From the NCBI GenBank assembly GCA_030522415.1, contig CM060126.1, positions 11,080,352-11,144,351 of the forward strand: 64,000 bases of DNA, in the 5' to 3' direction. The notes below the pieces were generated by a model, which was not told where the DNA came from, searched no databases, and was given only the letters and a program-made list of their open reading frames with translations. A program made the translations under genes and the position numbers. The stretch comes from Channallabes apus. Its lineage: Eukaryota > Chordata > Actinopteri > Siluriformes > Clariidae. Below are positions 34,407-45,949 of the stretch, in pieces; the first letter of the stretch is position 1, and each line of letters begins with the position of its first letter.

Positions 34407-35430
34407 ATTGCTGTTGTACTTGCTTAAAATTATATAAAGTTTAAATAATTTGTAAATAATTACATATTTTTGTAAATAATTAAAATGACCTTTTAAATAT
34501 CATTTAAACTATTGTATATGAATCAATAATAATTCAACATTAATAGTTTACAGCTGCTTAAATAAATAAAAGTGCCTATTTATTACTATTTTTCTTATTG
34601 TATGTATTAAATTTTAACTATGTTATACTAATTAATGTTAACTATGTATAATTTAACAATACAGATGGCTTATTAAAATATACATGTTTATTATAAAAAT
34701 GCATTTAATTTACTTAGTCAATAATATTGTATAATTTTGCATTGTATAAAATATAATAGACTGTTTTACTGTATATTCAACAATAATTAACTAGTAATAA
34801 TTAAAGCAAAAACTATTTAATATAAATAATACAAATCCCTACGCATCTGTAATCACAATAATCAATTAGATAGAAATGTAGCAATTAATAAAAATCCTTT
34901 TCAATTAGAATCACTTTAAATCTTTGAATAATTTAGATCTAAATGTAAATGACAACCACAACTGTTGCATCTTGAGGTTTAAAAGACAAGTTTATTTAAA
35001 TTATATCCATAAGACAGTTTTAAGGAAAAAAAAAGTTTTTTAAATAATATAACAAAACATTAATTTATTCATTAAACACACAAACTAAGAATGGCTGTGT
35101 GGCAAAAACAATCTTTTAATAAAACAATTAAACATACTTATTCTTTCATTTAACTTATTAAAAAAGATAAGTAAGAAATCTGACAAGTCTGCATCTCTAT
35201 TGTTTGAAAATATAATCATATTCTACACTTATGGTATTTAAATCACAGTTGATTTATGGTGCTTAAATCCCATCATTAAATAACAGAAAGTTTCACACGT
35301 TTGTGATTTTTTTTTGCCTCCTAATCTTTAAAACAAACAGGCAAAAAAAGAACCTACAATATTTCTACATCAATTCACAAAACAGCATGTCCATGTCCTT
35401 TCAAACTTTTTGTTTCATTGAAATGATCAG
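34080..35430. other. Extremely AT-rich segment
   Basis: About 1.35 kb in which A and T dominate almost completely, with (ATT)n at 34366-34405 and many TAATTA/ATTAAT words. No ORF. It could be an AT-rich relic, a matrix-attachment type region, or simply unconstrained DNA. Confidence 0.5.
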
Positions 35431-35439
35431 ATTTCAGGT

Positions 35440-35830
35440 TAGTGCATAAAGGGCGAGGCTTTTGCTGCTAAATGGAAAGTGCTCAAGGCTTCGAGCCCAA
35501 TTCAGAACCTATTCCTGGCTCGGAAAAGAGCCGTTTTCCCACTATTTATAGCCACGGGCAGAAAACACATTCAGATTCCTCGCAGACGCATGAAATCACG
35601 TTGCTACACTTCACTTCAGCCGGCGGTGTGACGACACTGTCTCCAGCCAACGCTGCACAAAACATTCAACCCTACAAGCGTGACTTCAACTTAAGCGGCA
35701 TTACGCTATTACAATCACTCGCAGTCCCTTTTACAGGCGATTACACTGCACATTTATTCTTCATAATATTTCCTGTGAAAAGTCCCCAGAGGGTGGGTTG
35801 TGCTATTTGAATTCTTGTTAGTTAAATTCT
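35440..35830 (+). other. GC-balanced block ending the AT-rich segment
   Basis: Composition changes abruptly. It contains GGCTCGGAAAAGAGCC (small palindrome) and a 112-codon open frame on the plus strand (35472-35810) with no recognised domain. It could be an unclassified transposon end or conserved non-coding DNA. Confidence 0.3.
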
Positions 35831-38040
35831 AACAAAACGAGGTTACAAAGTTTATGAACAGAATATACTGAAATAAGGAATAAGACAAAAACAGATAGAA
35901 AGGATTAGTATTTATAATGATATTCATCTTTATAATGAACACAATTTGACCAGTTCAACGATTCTTAAATGTGTTTCCAGGCCAATATTTCTGGAATATT
36001 TCATTTACAGATGTATTTAATCCGCTTTAATAATGCACTTTGTCTGAGATTGTTTTGAAACATTCAAAGGTTGCAGCTGTATTGTCCTTTTAGTTTATGT
36101 CTCCTTTCACAAAATGGTTATCCAGATTCCAAACAAATGTGGGGGAAATACATTTTTTAAATAGCTTAGTGTAATTATTAAGTCATTTCTAATACAAGTT
36201 TCGAAATGTTCGGATTATTTTGCTAAAAAAGGATCCGTCTGCCAAACATCAGAATCGATAAATGACAGCAATCACATGAGATTAATAAACAGCTTATAAC
36301 ACAGAACATCGACAGGCTGGAATTGTAAATGTCCATGAAATAAATGGTATTTGAAACAGAGCAATAAATAAATAATAATAAAACAAAACCACAAGAAGGA
36401 TGTGCAGCCGTATAAGAAACGATTAACTATGAGGATCATTCGTCTCCTTTCAGCCAGAAGAGACAGTAAGAAGAGGCACACTTCAGCAATGTAAGAGCAT
36501 ATATACTGACAGCTTAAAAATGAAATTAAAATTTGAAGTCACTTGAAACTCGGTTTTAAACCCAATAAGCTTAAATCTTCTGACAGTCAAAGCCTCTGTG
36601 AATTTTTAATCCTGGCTTTGATCATGGCTGTGTTCTAAAAGGGAAGAGGGAAAAAATTGTGTTTCCTTAAAAATTTTAAGGTCACAGTAGCCCCATGTCT
36701 GGAGAAATCTGGAAAAATAAATGAGAATTACTGTATGGAGGAAAAGGACAGATAAGGAAAGGAAGATTTATAGGAAGAGGACAGTGAATATAATCAGTCA
36801 GACCTGATTTTAGGATTGCAAATGCAACTGACAAAAACTAAGTTTCTATGACAACCACATTGATTATGCAGAAAATAAATAATGAGAAATAAGGACAAAA
36901 AAAAAGGATTTCATAAAGTATAATCAAGGGGTCTTTATTCTTCTTGTTGTTGTTGAATGACATTCAATTAGGGGTGTTCAAGATAAACTACTATCAAAGC
37001 TGTTAAAGTAATTATAGTAATTTTGTTATTATATTAATATGTGTAATTGATTAGTCACTTCAATGGAATGAGATCAGTCTGCATTTAAATGCAGGTATAA
37101 TTAAGTGGAAGTTAAATTCAACTGCTGTTGGACATACGCAGGAAGTTTTATACCAAAATTATATTATATTTATATTATCTTCCTAGCTAGTATTTAAATA
37201 GTTGATTCGTATTCCTAAAAGATATCGGTGCTGTAATGCTGCACTGATGTTAAATGTGTACTGTAAATACTGGAACAACCTACAGTAGATAAAAACCACC
37301 AATCACGTGCAGTAATGCATGCATGTACTGTACTGTATGTACTGTATTAGCTGCACTAGAAGATACATAAGACGTCCAAAGCTGTAAGTGAGATTATACT
37401 GTACATCTATACATGAAGTATGTTTGTACAACTGGTTCTAATTTAACCCAGGTATTTAAGATGGTGACAAATTCCAGGAATGGAAGTTCCTGGTGAAAAA
37501 AACACACAAGAAAAAACATAAATGTTCCCCTTCAGTCCAAAAAGCAACCTCATAGCAATAATGTACATGTTTAATACATAACCGTGTTGAATGCAGATGT
37601 AAGGACAGATTCATGCACAGAATGTTAAATATGTTAGTTGTAACTGGTAAAGTTTCAAAATGTTTCCACTTTGATACTAACCACAATGCAAGAATGTCTA
37701 CGGCTATGTTCTATAGTCTAAGTGGCCTTTTCCTAATTTTGAAACAAAATCTGGTTTTCCTCAAGAGATGGGTCAGAAGATGCACTGTGCAGCAAAAGGC
37801 CCTCTAAATACCATCCAAGGTGGAAATGATTATAGAGCAGGAAGTGGCCAAAGTTTCAATTTCAAATGGATAGCATTACCTTTCCTTTTGCGGGGGGTGG
37901 AATAAGGCTCCTCCTCCACCACTGCCACGCAGAACTACCAACCTGACCTGAACCTCATTGCCTACTCATTTACTCATCTGTGATGGGGCAAAAAAAGAAA
38001 GAAACCGACAGAGAACAAAAGAAGAACAAAAAAACATTTT
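35831..38040. other. No gene; unique AT-rich sequence
   Basis: No supported feature. Short CTGTA/TGTACTG repeats around 37320-37350. Confidence 0.3.
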
Positions 38041-38159
38041 TTCCCCTTTTGTCCATCTGTCTGTGCTCGTGTGTTAGTGGTTAAAGAAAAAGTGGTGGGA
38101 TCTGACACTAGTCTCACATCCAGAGAGCGCAGGGAGGGGAGCCGGCAGCTGGAAATGTT

Positions 38160-38275
38160 CCGAGAGAGAGTAAGAAAACAAGAACAAAAGAAAGTAACAA
38201 AAAGAGAGAGGAAAAGGGGAAATCGAAAGAGAGAGAGAGAGAGAGAGGGAAAAACATGAAAGAGAGAGAGACTTT
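38160..38275 (+). repeat. Purine-rich GA tract
   Basis: AGAGAGAGTAAGAAAACAAG followed by (GA)n at 38230-38248 and another GA run to about 38272. Low complexity. Confidence 0.7.
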
Positions 38276-38850
38276 AAGTGGAGCCCCTATATCCAGCCCC
38301 TAGAAGGGGCTCATTACAGGCAGACAGGCATGCCTTGCCTGCGCAGGGTCACTGGGTTTAAACATAAAGTGGTCTTATGGAGTTATTACTGTAGCAGGCC
38401 TGAAAATCTAACATCCATCTGCTACAGAACTGTCCAGGCTTTACCTCAACATTCAGCCTGCCACCCAACCGCTGTTTAACATCACGCTTCAGGAATGTTT
38501 AAACACACCTTCAAATGTGTAAGAGCTATTCTGTCTGAAGATTTACATGCCTATTATGTGTAACATTAAAATGGTTTATGGAGTCGGTGCACATCGACAT
38601 GCATTAAGATCAAAGAAAATGATGTGCATTAGGTCAAAAAACACAATGACTTCAGAGTGCAAAGGGAGACACCAACAGAACGGTGTTTAGTGATTATTGG
38701 TACTTTATATAGGATACTGACTTACATATAGCCTCTTCATATTTTTTAGTACTACAATTTTTTTTCTTTCCCAAAACTGATTTTCTATTTATAAAAAACT
38801 TGCAGCTGTTCATCTTCACTGTCAATAATGAGCACCAAATAGAAGCATGA
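38276..38850. other. Unique sequence; possible conserved block at 38280-38480
   Basis: 38280-38480 is GC-balanced and non-repetitive. AT-rich afterwards. No gene. Confidence 0.25.
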
Positions 38851-39038
38851 CGACATGTTGCCAGCATAAACACGGCGAAATTTCTTGTATTCTTCTGTGT
38901 AAAATTTGTTGGCCGCTCTTAAAAACATTAGGCGGCACAAACATTTGCACTAAAGCTCAGCAAGAGATGCCAAGAGTGGATTTAAAATTTGCAGCCCATC
39001 TATCGACAAAAAATGTCAGACAACATGCGAGGCAGGCA

Positions 39039-39051
39039 GTCTCTCTCTCTC

Positions 39052-39098
<47 letters not shown>
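39039..39098 (+). repeat. (CT)n followed by (CA)n
   Basis: (CT)8 at 39039-39054, then about 21 CA units to 39098. Confidence 0.97.
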
Positions 39099-39099
<1 letters not shown>

Positions 39100-39671
39100 A
39101 GCTCAGCACTACAGTAAGTAGGCCAAAAGTCATATGAGGACAAAATTCGGATAGAGCACAAAATGAACAAAATGTAAAAAAGAGAAGAGAGATAGCAAGA
39201 CAGCCATGTACCATCTGAGTGGGAGAGAATGTGAGACAGTAGGAAGGAAGACTACTGATAAAAAAAAAAAAAATAGAAAGAAAATGGGCCTGATGCTATT
39301 TTCTGTGCTGTCAGCTAGAGGGTAATCTGTAGAAGCGCTTCTCGGTAAGATGGCAGGCTAAGTCCAGGCTAAGTCACTGAGCCGTCTTTCGAACGCTTAC
39401 ACAACCTCGCAGCATACCTGAAATAGAGAACACGATCCCACACAGCAGCCAGAACTGCCATCAGAACAGGGAGCGTGGGGAATCTTGAGTTCAATCGACT
39501 TTGTTTAAATGAAGAATTAGTTCAGTGATATACAGTAATGAGGGTTCGGGATATTAATGACGGAACAACAATATGAAAACTGTTCAATCAAGTTTTTTGG
39601 TACCAAATAATCTGTTCACCAATGTAGATTTTACAGATTAATATACTGTAAGTGACAAAGTACTGCAAATT

Positions 39672-39702
<31 letters not shown>

Positions 39703-40680
39703 TATATTAATGCTTTTTAAAGTCTGAAAAAATAGCATGTGAAATAGCCTTTACAACTTTCTATAGCTTATGACTATATACTGTATATAGTAGAAGTGCA
39801 ATTGTCTCAAATTATAGATTTTTCGATATATATATTTATGGCATATCTGGAGGTAATACTGTTGCGATCATTGAATTTGTTATTCAGTTGCAAAGCAGAA
39901 TTCACATTTATGATTTAAAACCCCCCACAAGTCATTACTTCCTGTCCTCCTTTTTCATCTTAAGACAAAAGGTGAAAGACATGATCTACTTGATATATGA
40001 TATACTTTATTGCAGATAAGCTCAAAGTACTCTAGGTGAGCCTTAACTACACTACCACCATGGATGTGCTGCCATTTCCCCCAGTGCTCCTTCAGATCTG
40101 GGATTATCATATAAGCTTCCAAAATGTTGGAAATCTATAATATATAGATCTATTATATATATATATATAAAACATACTGTAACATCACGTTCCACAGTAT
40201 TATAATGAACGAAATCGCTATGATCAACACGTTGCATATTTCAAATGTTTTGACAGCTTTGAATGAAAAAAAAAAAAAAAAAAAAGGTAGTGATGCCAAA
40301 TGTCAAAAGCTGTGTAACCAATGCAGTGAGTATTTGGAAATCTGGAAATAACACACTGTTGTGCTACATTACGAGCAGACATTGAGATTATAGGCAGATA
40401 GAAATCTGCAGCAGTTATTATACTGTATAAATTGGAATAATTACACATTTCACCACAACCATGCAGGAAGATATAAAATAAATGCCAGAGATAAGCAAGA
40501 TATTGTATTTCAATGTTATTTTTAATCTACAATAAGACAGTAAGAACAAATATATATATATATTCATGTGACAATTTTTATCTTACATGTTGCACAACAG
40601 CTTTTCAAATAAGTAATCAAACCAATAAAACTTCTTAATTATGACCTTCCTATAATAAAGACATTCTCAGAGAACATGAT
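39099..40680. other. No gene; AT-rich with (TA)n and poly(A) tracts
   Basis: A-run plus (TA)n near 39672-39707, (AT)n at about 40151-40170 and a poly(A) run at about 40266-40285. 39300-39480 is more balanced. No gene or RNA recognised. Confidence 0.35.
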
Positions 40681-40879
40681 GTAGTTTATGCAGCGACGCC
40701 TAAAACCTGATGCCAGCGAAGCTCTACCAGTCAGAAAGGCATTCCAGGCTGTTTAGGTGTTTAGAGACGTACAAGCATCAGAATTTCAGTGTTGCTTTGT
40801 GCCATATACAAAAACACAGATGGATTTGCACAGACACGGAGTGAGAGACAGAGCTGCCAACACCCTTTTCTCACCATCT

Positions 40880-41060
40880 AGAGACCTGGCTCCAGTACCC
40901 GCTCCTGGCGAGCCGCTGAGAAGCGATTGTCAGCCACTGTCATGCAAATCTCCCAGCCTGCACTGACAGCAGCATCACTATAGTTACAGACCGACTGTCT
41001 TCACAGAGAACGCTGACAGTCTGCATATTAATGACAAATTAATCAGGCTAAAACAAATCT
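40880..41060. promoter_or_regulatory. Candidate enhancer with octamer and homeodomain sites
   Basis: Contains ATGCAAAT (40942-40949), the POU/octamer consensus, and GCATATTAATGACAAATTAA (41022-41041), with paired ATTAA-type homeodomain sites, inside GC-balanced unique DNA 4 kb downstream of mir-125b-1. Function is inference. Confidence 0.3.
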
Positions 41061-41690
41061 GCAGAGGCTAGATGTGAAACGAGGAACAGACTGAAAACCA
41101 GACTTTGCCTTTTTTCGTGTCATTAACAAAATTTTATTGCATTTACTGAACATCAAAGTACATTTACAGTGAAACACCTAATGTATTATTCCAGCGTCTG
41201 CCATGAATAAGAAATGTGCATGCACGAAATTTACTTATGAGGGTCAACCGTAAAAAAATAAATTTCACAGACCATTCAAATCTTATGATTTCAATGTCTA
41301 TAATAGTCTGTTGTTTATTTATTAGAGCCATTAAATTAATGGAGCCATTTATTCATGAAATTTATGTTGACAGAATGCACAAGGTCCAAGTTAATATTAT
41401 TTTTTTAGGCCTACATTTTTTTTTTTTGACTTATTGAAGTTTGGATTAAATCAATTCATAATAAATACAGTATCTTAAAATAATAACGTCTAATAAAGAA
41501 GATTTCTAGCAAAAAAAAATAAAAATAAAAAATGGCTTAAGACCACTTGGCTAAACTTCACAGACCCATTTCCACAACCTTTGTCGTTCAGTTCCTAAGC
41601 GTCAGCTTCCGATATAGCCACTTTGTACCAGATGGAACATCACGTACACTCTCGAACCGTAAGGTATTTAATTAACGGCTTGCTAATGCA
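41061..41690. other. No feature recognised
   Basis: AT-rich unique sequence with short T and A runs. Confidence 0.3.
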
Positions 41691-41699
41691 ATGTTAGCA

Positions 41700-41960
41700 A
41701 ACAGCACGTGCGGCTCAGTCACAACGTGTGTGTGGAAGCGATGTACGATCGGCGAGGCAGCGCCAGCGAGACGAGCCAAAGAGCCGCATGGCGCTCACCC
41801 ACAATCTCGCGGAGGATTTCCCATAAAGCACCACAGCTCTCGGCGCTCTGAAAGAAGTGCACTGTGCTGCGGGAGGAGGCCAGGCCGAGGGGAGAAGATG
41901 ACAGAGCTGACCGATGTGTGCATTCCAGTGCTGGGCAGGACCCGCGGCTGAGAGGGAAGC
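41700..41960. promoter_or_regulatory. CpG-rich island
   Basis: Around 20 CpGs in 250 bp (CGATCGGCGAGGCAGCG), with open frames on both strands and no recognised protein. It looks like a short CpG island or an orphan promoter downstream of mir-125b-1. TAATTAG-type sites follow at about 41996. Confidence 0.35.
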
Positions 41961-43219
41961 ACTGGATGCACGCAGATGACATTTCCCTCCTGAACTAATT
42001 AGTTTAGACCCACGCTGGTTAATCGGGTTTGGTGTGTAGGAATCATGTTTAAGCTCCTCAAACCCTGCTTCTGATCTTAGGGGCCTTGTTTAGCGAGAGG
42101 GCAGTTGGGTCAGTGTGCATATGTGTGTGCGTGTGTTTAGTTTTTTTTTTTTTTTTCCATTTACGCGACTCTTTATTGAACACAGCTATGCACCATTTCA
42201 CGGATTTTATGAATCCATAATGAATTTTTTGCTCTAATGGAGAGAAAATCCTGAATATCGTACTTTGCAGCACTGACCTTAATGGGTGGCAAATATTTTA
42301 AGATTTTCCCTTTTCGACCTGTAGCCATATTCAGAACAGCACTGTGATATGCATCACTGTTTTGAAATTTTCTTTCACAGATTCATCTCCATTATATCCG
42401 ACACTGTCTTCAGAACAAGTCTCATTTATTTGCATTGGGAAACCTACTAACCCTACATGGTCTAGAATACTGTACCTTACAGTAGCAGCAGCAGCAGACA
42501 TTTCAAATTAATGTTAAAGTAAAAACTAATTACACATTTCAACACTCAATTCAATAGCAGGAGAACACAAAGGTCAAGATCATTCATGTTCATTAGTACA
42601 CGAACAGCAAGCTGAGAGATATTGTGAAAAATATTGTTGATCCCGCTGCCAGGTTATTCTAATATTCAAGGCTGAAATCTGAAACTGGTGAAGGTAATAA
42701 AGGGGAAAAAAAACAAGATCTTATCAAGAGATTCGAAGACAATTTCTTGATACATGGTACGGTATGTTGCAGAATATTTTGTGTCAATCAGGAAGGCAGT
42801 GGTGCGTGGTATAAAAAGGATCAACTGGCTCAATATTTTGAGAAACAATAGACAGTGCTATCACATTATGATGTGTCGAACCCAGCCCGGGTGAAAGAAT
42901 AGCGAGTGGAAGGAACGCTGCAGGATTTTGGGTTCAGAGCGGCACCACGTGCTTCAGCGCCATCTTGTCTCATTTACCTACATAGGAATTCCGAGAAAGC
43001 TCCAGACGGAGGTTTGCATCGGAGCAGGCTCGATCTCAAATCGCTGAGAAAGAAAAACAATCCTAAAAAAAAAAAAAAAAAAACACTAATCCTCCTACAT
43101 GTGTTCTGAAAAACAGGATTTATTATCACTTTTTTTTTATCAAACGTGGCGTTTTGGTTTCTGTGCTGGATAAAACAGCAGTGCGAGGTCTATAAAAGCA
43201 TGGCAGGCAGAACTCTGGA
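41961..43219. other. No gene; AT-rich
   Basis: T-run at 42141-42156, CAG repeat at about 42484-42498 and an A-run at 43065-43083. No gene. Confidence 0.3.
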
Positions 43220-43935
43220 GTGCTCAAGTCTGTGGAAAAAAATAAATATCGGTGTATATATGCATGTTTTTTAATGTGCATGTTTGTATGCGGGAGATGG
43301 CTCGGCTCAGAGCTTCCCAGCCATGGGCGTCACCCAGTGTGGATCTGTCTCTGTCACTCCACCTGCACAGCTTCCTTCAATGCAGCAGCCTTTGTTCTAA
43401 GCACCTGGCCCTGCCTGAGCTGGCTGCTCCACCTTAAACGCTTGGGCCGGGCTCCTGTCCCTATGTCTGGTCCACCTTAAAACTTGCAGAGCCTCTCCGA
43501 GGCTGCCCCTGTGCCAAAGAAGTGCAGCATGAGGAGCAAACAATAGAGCTGCAGCTCAGATACCAGAGCACTGCAGAAACAGGGGCAAAGCTCATACTCT
43601 CTCTCTTTCTCTCTTTCTGACACACACACACACACACACACACACTCCCAGCAAAAAGAGGCTTGGTCATTTTTTATAAGAAAAGCAATCTAAGCTGAGC
43701 GAACCAGACAAATCCTCTTACGAGGTCGGGTACCTAGGTGAGCCTCCAGAAAAACCGCCTCACCCCTGATGGACAGCATCATCCCTGTGAAACGGCAATG
43801 CGATCGCCTGCGTTATGGTAGCCACATCTTTCGGTCCGGTGATGGATAACGGAGGCAGGGTGACTGGTATACGTGATGCTCGGATCGAACTGCTGACCAC
43901 GCCGCAATGCGCCTGTGCCCGTGAAACCCTACACA
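43220..43935. other. GC-balanced unique block, including CpG-dense 43715-43935
   Basis: 43290-43560 is GC-rich and non-repetitive, followed by CT and (CA)n tracts (43600-43645). 43715-43935 has many CpGs (GCGATCGCC, CGGATCGAAC) and stays open for some 60 codons on each strand, but no protein is recognised. Confidence 0.3.
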
Positions 43936-44799
43936 CATACACCCAACTTATTGTTTTATATATATATATATACCTATGTATATTTACTTTTCCATTAGGT
44001 GCCATTTTGGAGAGCAGATGACCTAGAGGAGAGGACATCCCGATCCCGGTGTCTGAGGAGCGTGGATAGCATAAAGATCAGCGCAAAGAAATCCACTATC
44101 GATAATCCTTGTTGATTGTTTATCAATACGTGATATATATTACAGTATGGCAATATGTCGTTACTACGTGATATTCTCTTGGTCTGGATCGTTTGGCATT
44201 TCGAATCCATGTCGGATTTTTCACAAATCAAAAAAATTTTTTATAATAATGAAATAATGGAACTGACTTCCAACACCCTGCACACATGCTACGTACTAAA
44301 GCTATGCCATGCAGCCACCACAGAGCACGCACACATACACACTCGCACATGCTCAGACGCACACACAATTAGCAGGCTTAAGAGAGAGAGAGAGAGAGAG
44401 GGTTCATGTCTTCAGAGCACAACGCTGAGCACTCTCACTGAGGTCAAACACAAGTGTACCGAGCCATAAGCGTCACGCTCTCACCAGTACTTTGTGCTGC
44501 TCTCAAATCATTAGGCAAGGACAAGCCAGCTCGGAGAAGACAAAGACACTCATACAGTATGGCCTCACTGAAGAGAAACCATACATGACTGCTCATTTGC
44601 TCCTCGCGGGTTGTGCATCGGAAAGGAATCCTCCTCTCATCACTCGTCTCACAATAAAGCCTCAGCTGATTCGAACCACAAATGTGTCACATGACCCCTG
44701 ATGCCAGCATTCCATTATCCCTCCCCCTTCCCCCCCAAAAAAAAAAATCTTCTCTTCATACCCTTGGCCCTTATATCCTTTTTTTTTTTTTTTTTTCCT
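43936..44799. other. Unique; (GA)n at 44380-44401
   Basis: No gene. (TA)n near 43957-43970, (GA)n at 44380-44401. 44440-44700 is GC-balanced flank downstream of mir-125b-1. Confidence 0.3.
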
Positions 44800-44875
44800 T
44801 CACTGTGGATTCATTTCACTGTTGATTTGGCTTTAAAATGGCTTTGTCTCCCACAGTGCTAGGATGATGGAGTAC

Positions 44876-44958
44876 CCCTCCCAGCTCCCAAGAGCCTAAC
44901 CCGTGCACAGAACAGCAAAACGTCACAAGTTAGGGTCTCAGGGATTGCGAGAGGCACG
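44876..44958 (-). ncRNA. mir125b-1: pre-miRNA mir-125b-1
   Basis: This is the precursor of miR-125b, the vertebrate homologue of lin-4; known targets include p53 (shown in zebrafish) and lin28. Seen: the minus strand of 44923-44944 is identical to the 22-nt miR-125b-5p, beginning TCCCTGAGACCCTAAC. The 3p arm at 44883-44904 begins ACGGGTTAGGCTCTTGGG and matches human miR-125b-1-3p in full. miR-125b-2-3p is clearly different, so the paralogue is 125b-1. The loop is about 18 nt. CATC (a CNNC motif) follows the 3p arm by about 14-17 nt. It is the last miRNA of the cluster, about 14.1 kb downstream of let-7a-2. On the same strand, 850 bp upstream, there is a splice-flanked exon candidate whose donor would place mir-125b in the following intron. 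A CpG-dense block lies about 1.0-1.5 kb upstream. Confidence 0.97.
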
Positions 44959-45130
44959 CGGTCAAAATCTGTCTCTGCTCTGAGGCACGTGGCAAAACCT
45001 GCAACGACATCAAAACAAAAGCATCATCCTTAAAGTGTACAACAGAGGGTCGGGTCAGGGCCGGCCGACGGGAAGACCGAAGAAAATTCTCCGGTTTAAA
45101 AATGACAACAGCAATGAGAATCATTTCAAA
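44959..45130. other. Upstream flank of mir-125b-1, unique sequence
   Basis: This is non-repetitive, moderately GC-rich DNA next to the miR-125b hairpin, including the palindromic GGCCGGCC at 45059-45066. Flanks of this miRNA are often conserved between vertebrates, so it is a reasonable place for processing or regulatory signals. No exon or ORF is recognised. Confidence 0.25.
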
Positions 45131-45780
45131 TAATCAGATTAATGATGATGAAATAAAACAGAATCGAAGAAATTGTGCTTCTTATAGCATCATCGCATTC
45201 ACACCCTCCCCCCACCCCCTCCTGTGACACACAACAAGTGCAACCTTCAGCCAGACACAACACTGACACCTCCCCCCTCCCCCAACTCCGTCTCTCTCTC
45301 TCTCTCTCTCTCTCGCTCTGTCTCGCTCACTCGCTCGCTTTCTCGCCCCCCGGCCCTGATGCCATTCTATATCACTTTGAAAAAAATGTCCTCGCAGGTA
45401 AACTTAGTCGCCCCAGCGATGAGCTCCTCTCACAAGCATACTGTCTATCTCGCACACTTATAAACATAATATCCCTGGAACTCGGGCGCCAACTCATACT
45501 CCGGTTACCCGTACTCTCATACGCTCTCGCCTTAATTACTCTGAACAACAGGCTAAAGCATTAGACACGCATATTCAAGTAGCTCGCAGCTTAAATCGGA
45601 AGGAGGTTAGTTACATCAAGCATACAAAAGAGTTCCTGAGCACAGATGCTACCTGACTAGATGAAGATGAACGAAGCCACCTTTTCAAATTAAGGTTAAT
45701 ACAGCATTATCAGATACTTAAAGAAGAACGTAGGAAGCAATACAGGAAGGAAAGGGGGGGGGGGGTGTTCGAGAATATAT
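45131..45780. other. (TC)n and G-run between mir-125b-1 and the exon candidate
   Basis: Pyrimidine-rich (TC)n at 45290-45314 and a homopolymer G run at about 45757-45768. The remainder is unique. If the host gene model is right this is intron. Confidence 0.4.
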
Positions 45781-45794
45781 TTGGAGGAACTTAC

Positions 45795-45846
45795 CCGGAT
45801 TCGGTAACGGATAAGGATACAGCTGACCGCTTTCTCCCGTAGCCTG
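45795..45846 (-). other. Candidate internal exon upstream of mir-125b-1
   Basis: On the minus strand a pyrimidine-rich tract (about 45850-45900) ends in TTTTGTCCAG, followed by a 52-nt segment that ends in CCGG and a consensus donor GTAAGT at 45789-45794. The acceptor is a tandem NAGNAG (CAGCAG), so a 49-nt version starting at 45843 is possible. The segment has no stop in two frames (one reads QATGESGQLYPYPLPNP), but I recognise no protein. Its place 850 bp upstream of mir-125b-1 on the same strand fits a non-coding host exon. It could also be a chance splice-site pair in GC-rich DNA. Confidence 0.4.
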
Positions 45847-45949
45847 CTGGACAAAAGAAAGACGGAGTGAGAGGAAGCGGGGAAAAAAAAGGAGAGTAAG
45901 ATGAGATGAGGAGGAGAAACAGAAAGAGAAATAGACTTAATTTTCGATT

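Noticed and set aside
35472..35810. 112-codon plus-strand frame
   Set aside because: No recognised domain, no exon signals. Kept as a composition-shift note.
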